From JBHIDJ01 sp046760105 (GTDB taxonomy: Bacteria; Pseudomonadota; Gammaproteobacteria; Acidiferrobacterales; SPGG2), in assembly GCA_046760105.1 (NCBI GenBank), contig JBHIDJ010000055.1, positions 1-17,452 on the forward strand: 17,452 nt of DNA. Direction: 5' to 3'. Position numbers and translations under genes: made by a program. Within the stretch, counting starts at the first letter, position 1. Every line of letters begins with the position of its first letter. Positions 7,680 to 15,880 of this stretch are shown piece by piece. The notes beneath the pieces are model-generated. The model was not told where the DNA came from. It saw only the letters and a list, made by a program, of their open reading frames with translations, and searched no databases.

Positions 7680-7709
7680 ATTGTCATTCTTTCATAACCG
7701 CAAAATCAA
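7680..7709 (-). promoter_or_regulatory. Possible sigma70 promoter for the dehydrogenase-DUF1989 operon
   Basis: On the minus strand TTGATT (7709-7704) and GACAAT (7685-7680) are spaced by 18 bases, about 57 bases before the dehydrogenase start. Each box has four matches to the consensus. This is a plausible but weak reading by eye. Confidence 0.28.
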
Positions 7710-7768
7710 GGGCCCACAATATGCACATCTGTAGTCAAATTCGCGTGAAACCGTGATCGTTCCTCACC

Positions 7769-7797
7769 TTGGAAGCTCCGCCTAAATCTTGTTACAG
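7769..7797 (+). promoter_or_regulatory. Weak candidate promoter for the methyltransferase gene
   Basis: TTGGAA (7769-7774) and TTACAG (7792-7797) with a 17-base spacer. The -10 box is poor. If used, the transcript would begin almost at the hairpin at 7805. Confidence 0.2.
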
Positions 7798-7804
7798 TCC
7801 GGAG

Positions 7805-7848
7805 AGACTGCTTCACCTTCGCGTCGCCCTCGGGCGGGAACGCAGTCT
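7805..7848 (+). promoter_or_regulatory. Leader hairpin before the methyltransferase start
   Basis: AGACTGC (7805-7811) pairs exactly with GCAGTCT (7842-7848); inside it CGCC-CTCG-GGCG (7825-7836) forms a second helix. The start codon follows five bases after the outer stem, and no clear Shine-Dalgarno lies outside the structure, so it may affect translation. It does not match the glycine or SAH riboswitch patterns I know. Confidence 0.45.
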
Positions 7849-7853
7849 ATGAC

Positions 7854-8687
7854 ATGAGCAACTTCGAAAACTATACACAGACCTCGGAGAGCTACGACAA
7901 AACCCGAGTCCCCTTCGGCGTGGAAGTTATTCTGGGCTGGTTTGCTCAGGGATCGACACCCTTAGACCAGCTGGTAGTGCTTGATGCAGGCTGCGGCACC
8001 GGCAACTACTCTCAGGCACTACTTGATTATGTCGGCCGGATTGAGGCCGTGGACCTTAATACCGAAATGCTGGCAATGGCATCGGCGAAGCTCGCAACGG
8101 CTCGTGAAACCGGGCGCGTCACGTTTAATCGTGCAGCAATCGATGCGCTACCATTCGAAGACGCCACCTTCGATGGAATCATGGTGAACCAGGTCCTGCA
8201 TCACTTGCCTGACAGCGACGCGGCAGGATATCCCGCCTACCATCGGGTCTTGCGCGAGTTCTCGCGCGTACTACGAGCAGGTGGGGCGCTCGTCATTAAC
8301 ATCTGCTCCCATGAACAGTTAGCTCGCGGCTTTTGGCCCTATACGCTAATCCCAGAGGCTACCGAGAATATGCGAAAGCGCCATATTCCCATCGACGATC
8401 TGGCCACGGTTCTCGAGGATTGTGCGTTTTCATACCGCGGGCGCTTTGTACCGCTCGATGCGGTGATCCAAGGTGAGGCCTACTTCGATCCGCGCGGGCC
8501 GCTTAGCAAACAATGGCGTGACGGTGATTCGATATGGGCGATGGCCACAGAAACCGAGCTGGAACAGGCGTTAGCCCGCGTTCGGCAACTCGATGCGTTA
8601 GACGAGCTGAATGATTTCGTAGCGCGCTACGACGCGCACCGGAAGAACGTTGGCCAAGTTACATTTGTTTTCGCGACACGCCGATGA
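7854..8687 (+). CDS. Class I SAM-dependent methyltransferase
   Basis: A 277-residue methyltransferase of the UbiE/Methyltransf_11 type, transferring a methyl group from S-adenosylmethionine. Motif I is VLDAGCGTGNYSQ (residues 42-54), the acidic residue ending strand 2 is in AVDLN (Asp67), and LPFEDATFDGIMVNQVLHHLPD (split around residues 99-120) gives motifs II and post-II. The acceptor is unknown; the C-terminal half, with an SICSHEQL-like NICSHEQL segment and many aromatic residues, shows no family I can name. The ATG at 7854 follows a hairpin and no strong ribosome site. A HAD phosphatase gene begins 15 bases downstream, so the two are probably co-transcribed. Confidence 0.9.
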   Translation: MSNFENYTQTSESYDKTRVPFGVEVILGWFAQGSTPLDQLVVLDAGCGTGNYSQALLDYVGRIEAVDLNTEMLAMASAKLATARETGRVTFNRAAIDALPFEDATFDGIMVNQVLHHLPDSDAAGYPAYHRVLREFSRVLRAGGALVINICSHEQLARGFWPYTLIPEATENMRKRHIPIDDLATVLEDCAFSYRGRFVPLDAVIQGEAYFDPRGPLSKQWRDGDSIWAMATETELEQALARVRQLDALDELNDFVARYDAHRKNVGQVTFVFATRR

Positions 8688-8702
8688 GTAACGTCAACAA
8701 CC

Positions 8703-9458
8703 ATGGCAAAGATAGTCTTAAACGATCGAACTTTTGACATCGATCTTGCCGCGTTTGACAAAGACGGCACGCTGATCGACTTCTATCACCTTTGGGGACG
8801 TAAAGCCCGGCACTGTGTAGAAACGTTGGTTAAGCGAGTTCAGGGCAAAGAGGATTTGCGTCGTGCTTTATATGCAAGCCTTGGTTACAACCCAGAGACA
8901 GAGCGCACGGCCGGTGACGGTCCGCTGGCAACAGCTACCATGGGTAACATATATACCATCGCAGCAGCTGTGTTGTACCAGCATGGTGCCAGTTGGGATG
9001 AAGCTGAAAAGTGCGTACAAGAATCATTTGCTGCCGGCATGGGTGAATTGCCTACTGCCGACCTTGTGCGACCAGTCGGCGACGTCGCTGCATTGTTCCG
9101 TCAACTTACGCAGGCGGGCGTACATATTGCCCTCGTCACGACGGACGACCGCGCAGCAACCAAGGCAACCCTACCGCTGCTTGACATCGAAGAACACGTA
9201 AGCCTGCTTATTTGTGGCGATGACCAAACGCCAGCGAAACCGGCGCCCGATGCCATCCAACAACTTGGGGTGCAGCTCGGTATCGAGCCGGCGCACACTA
9301 TGGTGGTCGGTGATACCGCAGCCGATATGCTCATGGCGACGCGCGCCGGTGTTGGCTGCCGGGTCGGTGTGCTGAGCGGCGTCGGCAATCGAACGATATT
9401 AGCGGCCCACGCCGACGTCGTTGTCGATTCGATCGATGAAATCCGAGTTGTATCTTGA
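8703..9458 (+). CDS. HAD-family hydrolase (phosphoglycolate phosphatase-like)
   Basis: A 251-residue haloacid dehalogenase-fold phosphatase. Motif I is FDKDGTL (nucleophile Asp19, acid Asp21), motif II is LVTTDD (Thr147), the lysine of motif III is in PAKPAPDA (Lys179) and motif IV is VVGDTAADML (Asp204, Asp208). A helical cap of about 80 residues sits between motifs I and II, as in subfamily I phosphatases. The pattern resembles Gph/PhnX-type enzymes, but no substrate can be assigned. It begins 15 bases after the methyltransferase stop; the ribosome site is weak, which suggests translational coupling. The frame ends normally, with 81 bases to the next gene. Confidence 0.9.
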   Translation: MAKIVLNDRTFDIDLAAFDKDGTLIDFYHLWGRKARHCVETLVKRVQGKEDLRRALYASLGYNPETERTAGDGPLATATMGNIYTIAAAVLYQHGASWDEAEKCVQESFAAGMGELPTADLVRPVGDVAALFRQLTQAGVHIALVTTDDRAATKATLPLLDIEEHVSLLICGDDQTPAKPAPDAIQQLGVQLGIEPAHTMVVGDTAADMLMATRAGVGCRVGVLSGVGNRTILAAHADVVVDSIDEIRVVS

Positions 9459-9539
9459 GTAACTGAACAGCGTCCCTTGCGCAAATACCACGATTCTAGC
9501 TTGTAGTCCCCGTATGCAAAGCTTTCTAGTATTCATGCT

Positions 9540-11579
9540 ATGCCCACCACCGATTCAGCCACCAACGACATAAAGATTATCTCCGAGCTCCCCCATCGGA
9601 TCACCGAAATCGAAAACACCTGGATTCCAATGTCCGACGGCTGCCGTTTGGCTGCGCGTATTTGGATGCCCGTCGACGCGCGCGAAAACTCAGTGCCAAC
9701 GATTCTCGAATACATTCCGTATCGCAAACGTGACGGTACGGCAGCACGAGACGAGCAGAACCATCCCTACTTTGCCGGCCATGGGTACGCCTGTGTGCGG
9801 GTCGACCTTCGCGGCAGTGGTGAGTCAGACGGCCTTTTGTTGGATGAATACCTGAAACAAGAACAGAACGATGCGCTGGAGGTAATCGAGTGGATCACGG
9901 CGCAGCCGTGGTGCGATGGAAACGTCGGCATGATGGGCATCTCCTGGGGGGGATTCAACGCGCTCCAAGTGGCGGCCCGACGACCGACTGCTCTGAAAGC
10001 GATCATCACTGTGTGTTCCACCGACGACCGTTACGCCGACGACGTCCATTACAAGGGTGGTGCGTTACTGATGGAGAACCTCGGTTGGGCGTGCACTATG
10101 TTCGCGTACTCCTCGCGTCCGCCTGATCCCGCGCTGGTCGGTGAACGCTGGCGAGACATGTGGATGCATCGCCTGGAGAATATTCCACTCTTGATCGAGA
10201 ACTGGCTCAAACATCAGCGACGCGATCACTATTGGCAGCACGGCTCGGTGTGTGAGGATTACGGTGCCATTACGGCTGCGGTGTTCGCCGTGGGCGGTTG
10301 GGGAGATGCTTATTCCAACACGATTCCGCGTTTGCTCTCCGGTCTCAAGGCACCGACGCGCGGACTCACCGGTCCGTGGGTCCACAAGTATCCGCACAAC
10401 GCTGTACCCTGTCCCCGCATTGGCTTCCTGCAAGAGTGTCTTCGTTGGTGGGACCGGTGGCTAAAAGGCATCGACACCGGGGTTATGGATGAGCCACTGT
10501 ATCGTGCCTATATGCTCGAGACCGCGCGTCCGCGGGCGAGCTATGAAGAGCGTGCCGGACGTTGGATCGCCGAATCAACCTGGCCTTCACCCGGTATACA
10601 TGTCAACACATTGGTGTTGAACGCGGGCCGGCTGGATGCTGAACCCGCGCCAGAACACGTCTTGACCCTGTGCTCGCCGCAAGACACCGGAACTGCCGGT
10701 GGCGAGTACTGCGCCATGTGGCTCGGGCCGGAGGGGCCGACAGACCAGCAAGAAGATGACGCACGCTCGCTCGTCTTCGATACACCTCCGTTGGCTGAGC
10801 GCGCGGAGATCTTTGGTGCACCGATGCTAACACTAGAGATGGCAGCAAACCGGCCGAAGGCGTTTATCGCCGTGCGCTTGTGCGACGTATGGCCTGAAGG
10901 TGATTCGACGCGTGTTACATATGGCGTCCTCAATCTCACGCACCGCGATAGTCACGAGCACCCTACGCTGCTAGAGCCCGGCAAACGCTATCGTGTCCGT
11001 GTGCAGTTGGATGATATCGCGTATGCCTTTGCACCGGGCCATCGAATCCGTGTGGCCGTATCGACGGCCTATTGGCCTATGGTCTGGCCATCGTCCGAAC
11101 CCGTGACGTTGCAACTGTACACAGGACGAAGCTTTTTGAACCTGCCAGTGCGCCCACCGCGTGAGCAGCCATCGCGACCTTTTGCTCAACCCGAAAGCAC
11201 GCGGACAATGGCCGTAGATATCCTGCGCCCCGAATCGCACACACGCACAACCGAACGTGACCCCGCCAGTGGCGACAGTATCGTGCACATCATCGACGAC
11301 TTCGGTGAGCATCGGATTCAGGCTCATGGTCTAACGATCTCGGAAGTAGCCCGGGAAACGTACCGTGTTCACAGCGACGACCCCTTGAGTGCTCGCGCCA
11401 ACATTCACTGGACCGAAATCCTATACAGGGACGACTGGCGTGTGCGAACCGAGACCCGCACCGAGATGTGGGCTGACCATGAGAATTTTGTCATCCGCGC
11501 CAACTTGGAGGCCTATGAAGGTAAGCAACAGGTATTCGCACGTGGGTGGCACCAAAAAATTTCCCGCGACATGACGTAG
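9540..11579 (+). CDS. CocE/NonD family serine hydrolase (X-Pro dipeptidyl-peptidase S15-like)
   Basis: A 679-residue alpha/beta hydrolase of the peptidase S15/CocE family, whose members cleave X-Pro dipeptides, acyl esters (cocaine esterase) or cephalosporin side chains. The nucleophile elbow is GISWGG (Ser135); GGWGDAYSN supplies Asp256 and GPWVHKYPH supplies His282, completing the expected triad. RVDLRGSGESDG (87-98) is the usual strand before the elbow. The part from about residue 370 is the jelly-roll PepX_C domain; the final ~120 residues, after the PPREQPSRPF stretch, go beyond a minimal CocE and are typical of the longer 650-690-residue members. No signal peptide is visible. The ATG at 9540 keeps the whole ENTWIPMSDGCRLAARIW N-terminus. 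The natural substrate is unknown. Confidence 0.92.
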   Translation: MPTTDSATNDIKIISELPHRITEIENTWIPMSDGCRLAARIWMPVDARENSVPTILEYIPYRKRDGTAARDEQNHPYFAGHGYACVRVDLRGSGESDGLLLDEYLKQEQNDALEVIEWITAQPWCDGNVGMMGISWGGFNALQVAARRPTALKAIITVCSTDDRYADDVHYKGGALLMENLGWACTMFAYSSRPPDPALVGERWRDMWMHRLENIPLLIENWLKHQRRDHYWQHGSVCEDYGAITAAVFAVGGWGDAYSNTIPRLLSGLKAPTRGLTGPWVHKYPHNAVPCPRIGFLQECLRWWDRWLKGIDTGVMDEPLYRAYMLETARPRASYEERAGRWIAESTWPSPGIHVNTLVLNAGRLDAEPAPEHVLTLCSPQDTGTAGGEYCAMWLGPEGPTDQQEDDARSLVFDTPPLAERAEIFGAPMLTLEMAANRPKAFIAVRLCDVWPEGDSTRVTYGVLNLTHRDSHEHPTLLEPGKRYRVRVQLDDIAYAFAPGHRIRVAVSTAYWPMVWPSSEPVTLQLYTGRSFLNLPVRPPREQPSRPFAQPESTRTMAVDILRPESHTRTTERDPASGDSIVHIIDDFGEHRIQAHGLTISEVARETYRVHSDDPLSARANIHWTEILYRDDWRVRTETRTEMWADHENFVIRANLEAYEGKQQVFARGWHQKISRDMT

Positions 11580-11733
11580 ACAGTTCGGCTTGACTGTCCG
11601 CGGTAATGCGGAAAAACACGCTGATTTGGCATGTGCTGCGCAAACCATTTAGCATGGGACACTTTAAATGTTCTACCCGAACGGGCTATCCAGTGCATAA
11701 AATGGTACTTCGCGACAAGATAGAGCCGCGACA

Positions 11734-12000
11734 TTGAAGATCTACGGACTGCGCGGCATGACTCATGGAGCAGCCAAGGTGCTGACCGTGATGAGCCCGG
11801 ATGGCGCGACTGCGGCGCTCCACTACATCGATCCGGGCGACGACGTGATTACCAATGCCGCTGCCGGTCAGTTGACGCAGTATCTGGAAAAGCGCAGCGG
11901 TGCCCTTGATCGCTTGACCGAAACACACGGCATCATCGTCCTTTCGAAACAGGATTGGGACCGGAAGAAAGCGGAATTGGGGGACTGCATCTGGCGCTAA
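11734..12000 (+). CDS. Small hypothetical protein upstream of the Aor genes
   Basis: An 80-88-residue protein I do not recognise. The frame is closed upstream by TAA at 11698; starts available are TTG 11734 (88 residues) and ATG 11758 (80 residues), neither with a clear ribosome site. It has a mixed, soluble composition, no Cys cluster (a single Cys near the end), no membrane segment, and a charged C-terminal half (LEKRSGALDRL, KQDWDRKKAELGDCIWR). It lies 90 bases before the ferredoxin subunit gene on the same strand, so it may be the first gene of that operon. The opposing 136-residue minus-strand frame has shadow-like composition, so this strand is the better call. Whether it is a working gene is uncertain. 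Confidence 0.6.
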   Translation: MKIYGLRGMTHGAAKVLTVMSPDGATAALHYIDPGDDVITNAAAGQLTQYLEKRSGALDRLTETHGIIVLSKQDWDRKKAELGDCIWR

Positions 12001-12090
12001 ACAGCCGGAATCGAGTACAGTTGAACGGACCGCCGACTCCTTTACCGGTGCTCGCGACAGGACGGCGGATTCCCTGACCGGAGTCACATC

Positions 12091-12558
12091 ATGCAAAAGT
12101 CACTTCTGATCGACCCTGAAAAGTGCACGAGTTGTCTGCAGTGCGAGATGGCCTGTTCCTTCGAGCACGAGGGTGTATTCAATCCCGCCAAGTCGAGGAT
12201 CAAGATCTTCGAGTTCGAACACGGCCGTCATGCAATCCCCTACACCTGCACGCAGTGCGACGAGGCCTGGTGTATGCACGCCTGCCCGGTAGAGGCGATT
12301 ACTTTTAACGCCGCTACCGGGGCGAAGGAGGTTAGCGACGCCGTCTGTGTAGGCTGCAAGGTGTGCACTATCGCCTGCCCCTTTGGCACAGTGAACTACA
12401 ACCACGACACCGGCAAGGTGATCAAATGCGACCTGTGCGGTGGTAATCCACAATGCGCCGAAGCCTGCCCGACAGGCGCGATTACCTATGTAGACGCGGA
12501 CTGGACCGGTTACGACCGCATGCGCCAGTCGGCCCTGCGTGATCACCCCTCGGCTTAG
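12091..12558 (+). CDS. aorA: Four-[4Fe-4S] ferredoxin-type subunit of aldehyde oxidoreductase (AorA-like)
   Basis: A 155-residue electron-transfer subunit. Sixteen cysteines fall in four groups: 12/15/18/22, 53/56/61/65, 86/89/92/96 and 113/116/122/126, the pattern of DmsB/HycB-type proteins binding four [4Fe-4S] clusters. In AorABC enzymes such as that of Aromatoleum, the equivalent subunit carries electrons from the tungsten subunit to the FAD subunit. No signal sequence, so cytoplasmic. CCGGAG lies before the ATG at 12091. The next gene encodes the catalytic subunit, but about 210 bases with an inverted repeat separate them, unlike the tight spacing downstream. The gene symbol rests on context and size. 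Confidence 0.88.
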   Translation: MQKSLLIDPEKCTSCLQCEMACSFEHEGVFNPAKSRIKIFEFEHGRHAIPYTCTQCDEAWCMHACPVEAITFNAATGAKEVSDAVCVGCKVCTIACPFGTVNYNHDTGKVIKCDLCGGNPQCAEACPTGAITYVDADWTGYDRMRQSALRDHPSA

Positions 12559-12597
12559 GGTTAGTAATGTGTACGATAGATTGAGGAATAAAACTCA

Positions 12598-12690
12598 ACG
12601 CAAAGGCGCGAAGACGCAAAGTGTTTTTAAATTGAGGAATTTTTTGAGAAGCGATAACTTTGCGTCCGTTGCGCCTTGGCGTCTTTGCGT
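12598..12690. repeat. Intergenic inverted repeat built of CGCAAAG-type 8-base units
   Basis: The left arm (12598-12623) holds three tandem 8-base units, CGCAAAGG, CGCGAAGA and CGCAAAGT. The right arm (12657-12690), read on the other strand, holds CGCAAAGA, CGCCAAGG, CGCAACGGA and CGCAAAGT. The inner ends pair exactly over ten bases (GACGCAAAGT, 12613-12622, with ACTTTGCGTC, 12657-12666) around an AT-rich 34-base loop. Similar CGCAAAGACGC units are familiar as dispersed intergenic repeats in environmental proteobacteria (from memory). It lies inside the Aor operon and could form a large hairpin in the mRNA. A 10-base direct repeat, ATTGAGGAAT, occurs at 12580 and 12631. Confidence 0.75.
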
Positions 12691-12769
12691 GGGGCAGTCG
12701 AATCAAACGCCTAGTGTTATTTCCATATTCGGATAGCAACGAACGGCTTATTAGTAGTTGGGGGCATTT

Positions 12770-14602
12770 ATGGGATGGCAGAAAAAAATACTTCGGGTTG
12801 ACCTGACAAAGGGCACCGCCAAATCCGAACCGCTCAACATGGATTGGGCCAACCTTTACCTGGGCGAAAGGGGTCTTGCAACCAAATACCTATGGGAAAA
12901 CATGGACCCTAAAGCGGACCCCATGGGACCGGACAATGTTTTGATCTTTGCGACCGGGCCGCTGACAGGCACCATGGCATCTACCAGTGGGCGCTACGCC
13001 GTCGTTACCAAGGGCCCTCTGACCGGCGCTATTGCATGTTCAAACTCGGGCGGCAAGTTCGGCGCCGAACTCAAGTTTGCAGGTTATGACCTGTTAGTGA
13101 TTCACGGCAGATCACCGAAGCCGGTCTATCTGCATATCCTCGACAACCACGTGGAAATCCTGTCTGCCGATGAGATCTGGGGTACTTCCGTTTGGAATAC
13201 CGAGGAGTCGATCAAAGCACGCCATCAGAATCCGTTGCTTAAGGTCGCCTCGATCGGTGTAGCTGGTGAGCACGGCGTGCGCTTCGCGTGCATCGTCAAC
13301 GACCTGCACCGTGCGGCCGGACGCTCGGGAGTCGGTGCTGTCATGGGGTCGAAGAATCTCAAGGCGATCGCGGTACACGGCACGGTAGGTGTCAAAGTGG
13401 ATGATCCCAAGCGGTTCATGCAGGTGGTTAAGGAAACCAAAGCGCTGCTCTGGGACAACGACGGGCGGCGGGAGCTGACTGAACTCGGCACCAACGCCAT
13501 GATCGACACAATGCAGGAGTTCGGCGGACTACCTACCCGCAACTTCAACGAAGTCCAGTTCGACGATTATGACAAGATCAACCCCGACGCGATGATGGCG
13601 ACCAAACCAAGCGGTCACCGTAACCTGATCACCAACAAGGCCTGTTTCGGCTGCACCATTGCCTGCGGCCGCATCGCGCACATCGATAAGGAGCACTTCA
13701 CCATTGTTAACCGCAAGGAATACTGGCATGCGTCCGGCGGGTTGGAGTACGAGACCGCGTTTGCCTTTGGCCCGATGGTAGGCGTGGACGATGTCGATGC
13801 ACTGACCTTCGCCGGCTACATGATGAACGAACACGGCATGGATCCGATCTCGTTCGGCGGCACACTGGCCGCTGCCATGGAGCTTTATGAGATGGGTGTT
13901 ATTACTGAGAAGGATACCGACGGGGTGCCATTGAACTTTGGCAACGCCGAAGCGCTCACGATCATGGCGGAGAAGACCGGCAAGTACGAAGGCTTTGGCC
14001 AAATCCTGGGTTTGGGCTCGAAACGAATGTGCGAGAAATACGCCCACCCCGAAATAGCGATGACAGTCAAAGGCCAGGAGTTCGCCGGTTACGACTCACG
14101 CGCGTTGCAGGGTATGGGACTTGGCTACGCGACCAGTAATCGCGGGGCGTGCCATCTCAAGCACGATACCTTCGCCGAGGATATGGAGGACCAGACCGGC
14201 AAGGGTAAAGCCAAGCCTTGCAAGGAGTCGCAGGACCGCACTGCCATCGTCGACTCGACCGGCCTATGCCTGTTCACTACGGCCGCCTGGGGAGTTGAAG
14301 AATTCAAGCAGCAGATCGACGCTGCCTGCGAGGGCGAGTGGAGTGTCGAGCGGTTGCTCGAGATCGGCGAACGCGTCTGGAACCTCGAACGCCAGTTCAA
14401 TCTTGCCGCAGGGATCACGGCTAAAGACGATACCTTGCCGAAACGTCTGCTGGAGGTGCCGGCGCCGTCCGGCACCGCCAAGGGCCGCGTCAGCGAGCTC
14501 AGCGAGATGCTACCAGAGTATTACAAGGCGCGCGGTTGGACACCTGAAGGCGTACCGACAAAAAAAACAATCAGGAGATTAGGGCTACAAGAGTCCGCAT
14601 AA
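12770..14602 (+). CDS. aorB: Aldehyde ferredoxin oxidoreductase, tungstopterin catalytic subunit (AorB-like)
   Basis: A 610-residue enzyme of the AOR family, which oxidises aldehydes to carboxylic acids (and in some members reduces acids) with a tungsten bis-pyranopterin cofactor. Residues 1-205 form the AFOR N domain (MGWQKKILRVDLTKG; ATGPLTGTMAS; KGPLTGAIACSNSGG). The cluster motif is C292-x2-C295-x3-C299 with the fourth ligand Cys500 (STGLCLF), matching the single [4Fe-4S] site. GLEYET (325-329) and CH at 461-462 fit the active-site Glu and His. ATG at 12770 is preferred over the in-frame TTG at 12758, since family members begin near this point and GGGGG lies 6 bases before it. The AorC-like gene starts 3 bases after the stop. 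Aliphatic versus aromatic aldehyde preference is not readable. Confidence 0.94.
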   Translation: MGWQKKILRVDLTKGTAKSEPLNMDWANLYLGERGLATKYLWENMDPKADPMGPDNVLIFATGPLTGTMASTSGRYAVVTKGPLTGAIACSNSGGKFGAELKFAGYDLLVIHGRSPKPVYLHILDNHVEILSADEIWGTSVWNTEESIKARHQNPLLKVASIGVAGEHGVRFACIVNDLHRAAGRSGVGAVMGSKNLKAIAVHGTVGVKVDDPKRFMQVVKETKALLWDNDGRRELTELGTNAMIDTMQEFGGLPTRNFNEVQFDDYDKINPDAMMATKPSGHRNLITNKACFGCTIACGRIAHIDKEHFTIVNRKEYWHASGGLEYETAFAFGPMVGVDDVDALTFAGYMMNEHGMDPISFGGTLAAAMELYEMGVITEKDTDGVPLNFGNAEALTIMAEKTGKYEGFGQILGLGSKRMCEKYAHPEIAMTVKGQEFAGYDSRALQGMGLGYATSNRGACHLKHDTFAEDMEDQTGKGKAKPCKESQDRTAIVDSTGLCLFTTAAWGVEEFKQQIDAACEGEWSVERLLEIGERVWNLERQFNLAAGITAKDDTLPKRLLEVPAPSGTAKGRVSELSEMLPEYYKARGWTPEGVPTKKTIRRLGLQESA

Positions 14603-14605
14603 GCC

Positions 14606-15850
14606 ATGAATTACGTCATAGTCGGTGCCGGCCCTGCCGGGGTGATAGCAGCGGAGACACTGCGGAAATTGGACGCCTCCGGCAGCATCCTACTACTTGG
14701 TGACGAACCGGAACCACCTTATTCGCGGATGGCGATTCCCTATCTGCTGGCAGAGCACGTCGGTGAGGACGGCACTTATCTACGGCACGCCGCCAACCAC
14801 TACGAAACACTCAACGTCGATGTTCGTCGCGACACCGTCTGCGGCGTTACACCCGCCACCAAAACGGTAACCCTGGAGAGTGGTAAGAGCCTCCCTTACG
14901 ACCAACTGTTGATTGCAACTGGCTCACATACTGTCAGGCCGCCTATACCCGGGATGGACTTGCCGGGGATCGAGAACTGCTGGACGCTGGACGATGCTCG
15001 TCGCATCGCGCAGCGCGCAAAACCCAACTCCCGGGTGGTGCTCATGGGCGCGGGCTTTATCGGCTGTATTGTGCTGGAGGCGTTAGTAGCGAGAAAGGTC
15101 AAGCTCACCGTTGTAGAGATGGCGGACCGCATGCTGCCGCGCATGATGGACGAGACCGGTGGCGAAATGATCAAACGCTGGTGTGAAAAGCAGGGGGTCC
15201 GGGTACTCATCGCCACACGTGTCACCGCGATCGAACAAGACAACGGTACCCTGCAGTTGACACTGGACGGTGGTGGTCGCCTGGATGCAGATCTGGTGGT
15301 GTGCGCGACCGGGGTCATGCCGAACGTCGCGTTTCTGCAAGATAGTGGTGTTCACATTGACGCGGGTATCGTGGTCGATGACACCCTGCAGACGAGCGTA
15401 CCCGGCATCTATGCGGCAGGCGATGTTGCTCAGGGACCCGATCTTTCGACCGGGAAGAAAGAAGTCCATGCCATCCAACCAACCGCAGCCGAACACGGGC
15501 GCATCGCCGGGTGCAACATGGCAGGTCGAAAAACACCGTTCCGCGGCAGCCTATCGATGAACGTGCTCAATACGGTGGGGCTGATCTCCAGTTCATTTGG
15601 CCTGTGGATGGGCGTAGATAGCGGGGACCAGGTAAAGACAATTGATACCGAACGGTTCAAATACCTGAGGCTGGAATTTGACGGCGACGTAATCGTCGGT
15701 GCACTCGCGCTCGGCCTTACTCAACACGTGGGTATAATCCGCGGCCTCATACAGACGCGCGTTGAGCTTGGGTCGTGGAAGGACGTCCTTATGAAAGATC
15801 CCCACAAGGTCATGGATGCTTACCTTGACCGTGTCCAAGGTAAGCTCTGA
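14606..15850 (+). CDS. aorC: FAD/NAD(P)-dependent oxidoreductase subunit (AorC-like)
   Basis: A 414-residue flavoprotein of the pyridine nucleotide-disulfide oxidoreductase superfamily. The FAD-binding GAGPAG is at 7-12, the ATGSHTVRPPIPG segment starts at 104, the second Rossmann motif for NAD(P) is GAGFIG at 148-153, and GIYAAGDVA (Asp273) binds the flavin ribityl chain. No CxxxxC redox disulfide is present in the N-terminal part, so it is closer to ferredoxin reductase/nitrite-reductase-type flavoproteins than to disulfide reductases. Beside AorA and AorB homologues it fits AorC, which passes electrons to NAD+. It begins three bases after the aorB stop, so translation is probably coupled. 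The complex is inferred, not shown. Confidence 0.9.
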   Translation: MNYVIVGAGPAGVIAAETLRKLDASGSILLLGDEPEPPYSRMAIPYLLAEHVGEDGTYLRHAANHYETLNVDVRRDTVCGVTPATKTVTLESGKSLPYDQLLIATGSHTVRPPIPGMDLPGIENCWTLDDARRIAQRAKPNSRVVLMGAGFIGCIVLEALVARKVKLTVVEMADRMLPRMMDETGGEMIKRWCEKQGVRVLIATRVTAIEQDNGTLQLTLDGGGRLDADLVVCATGVMPNVAFLQDSGVHIDAGIVVDDTLQTSVPGIYAAGDVAQGPDLSTGKKEVHAIQPTAAEHGRIAGCNMAGRKTPFRGSLSMNVLNTVGLISSSFGLWMGVDSGDQVKTIDTERFKYLRLEFDGDVIVGALALGLTQHVGIIRGLIQTRVELGSWKDVLMKDPHKVMDAYLDRVQGKL

Positions 15851-15880
15851 GTAAGTACCTGTCCCCGAGCGTCGAAACCA

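Noticed and set aside
7798..7850. Possible glycine riboswitch (GGAGAGACT start)
   Set aside because: The conserved GCCGAAGG and CAGGCAAAAGGAC elements of the glycine aptamer are absent; only a nested hairpin remains.
11686..12096. 136-codon minus-strand frame opposite the small ORF before the Aor genes
   Set aside because: Composition is Arg/Ser/His-rich and shadow-like, it overlaps the aorA start, and the plus-strand reading fits the surrounding gene direction better.
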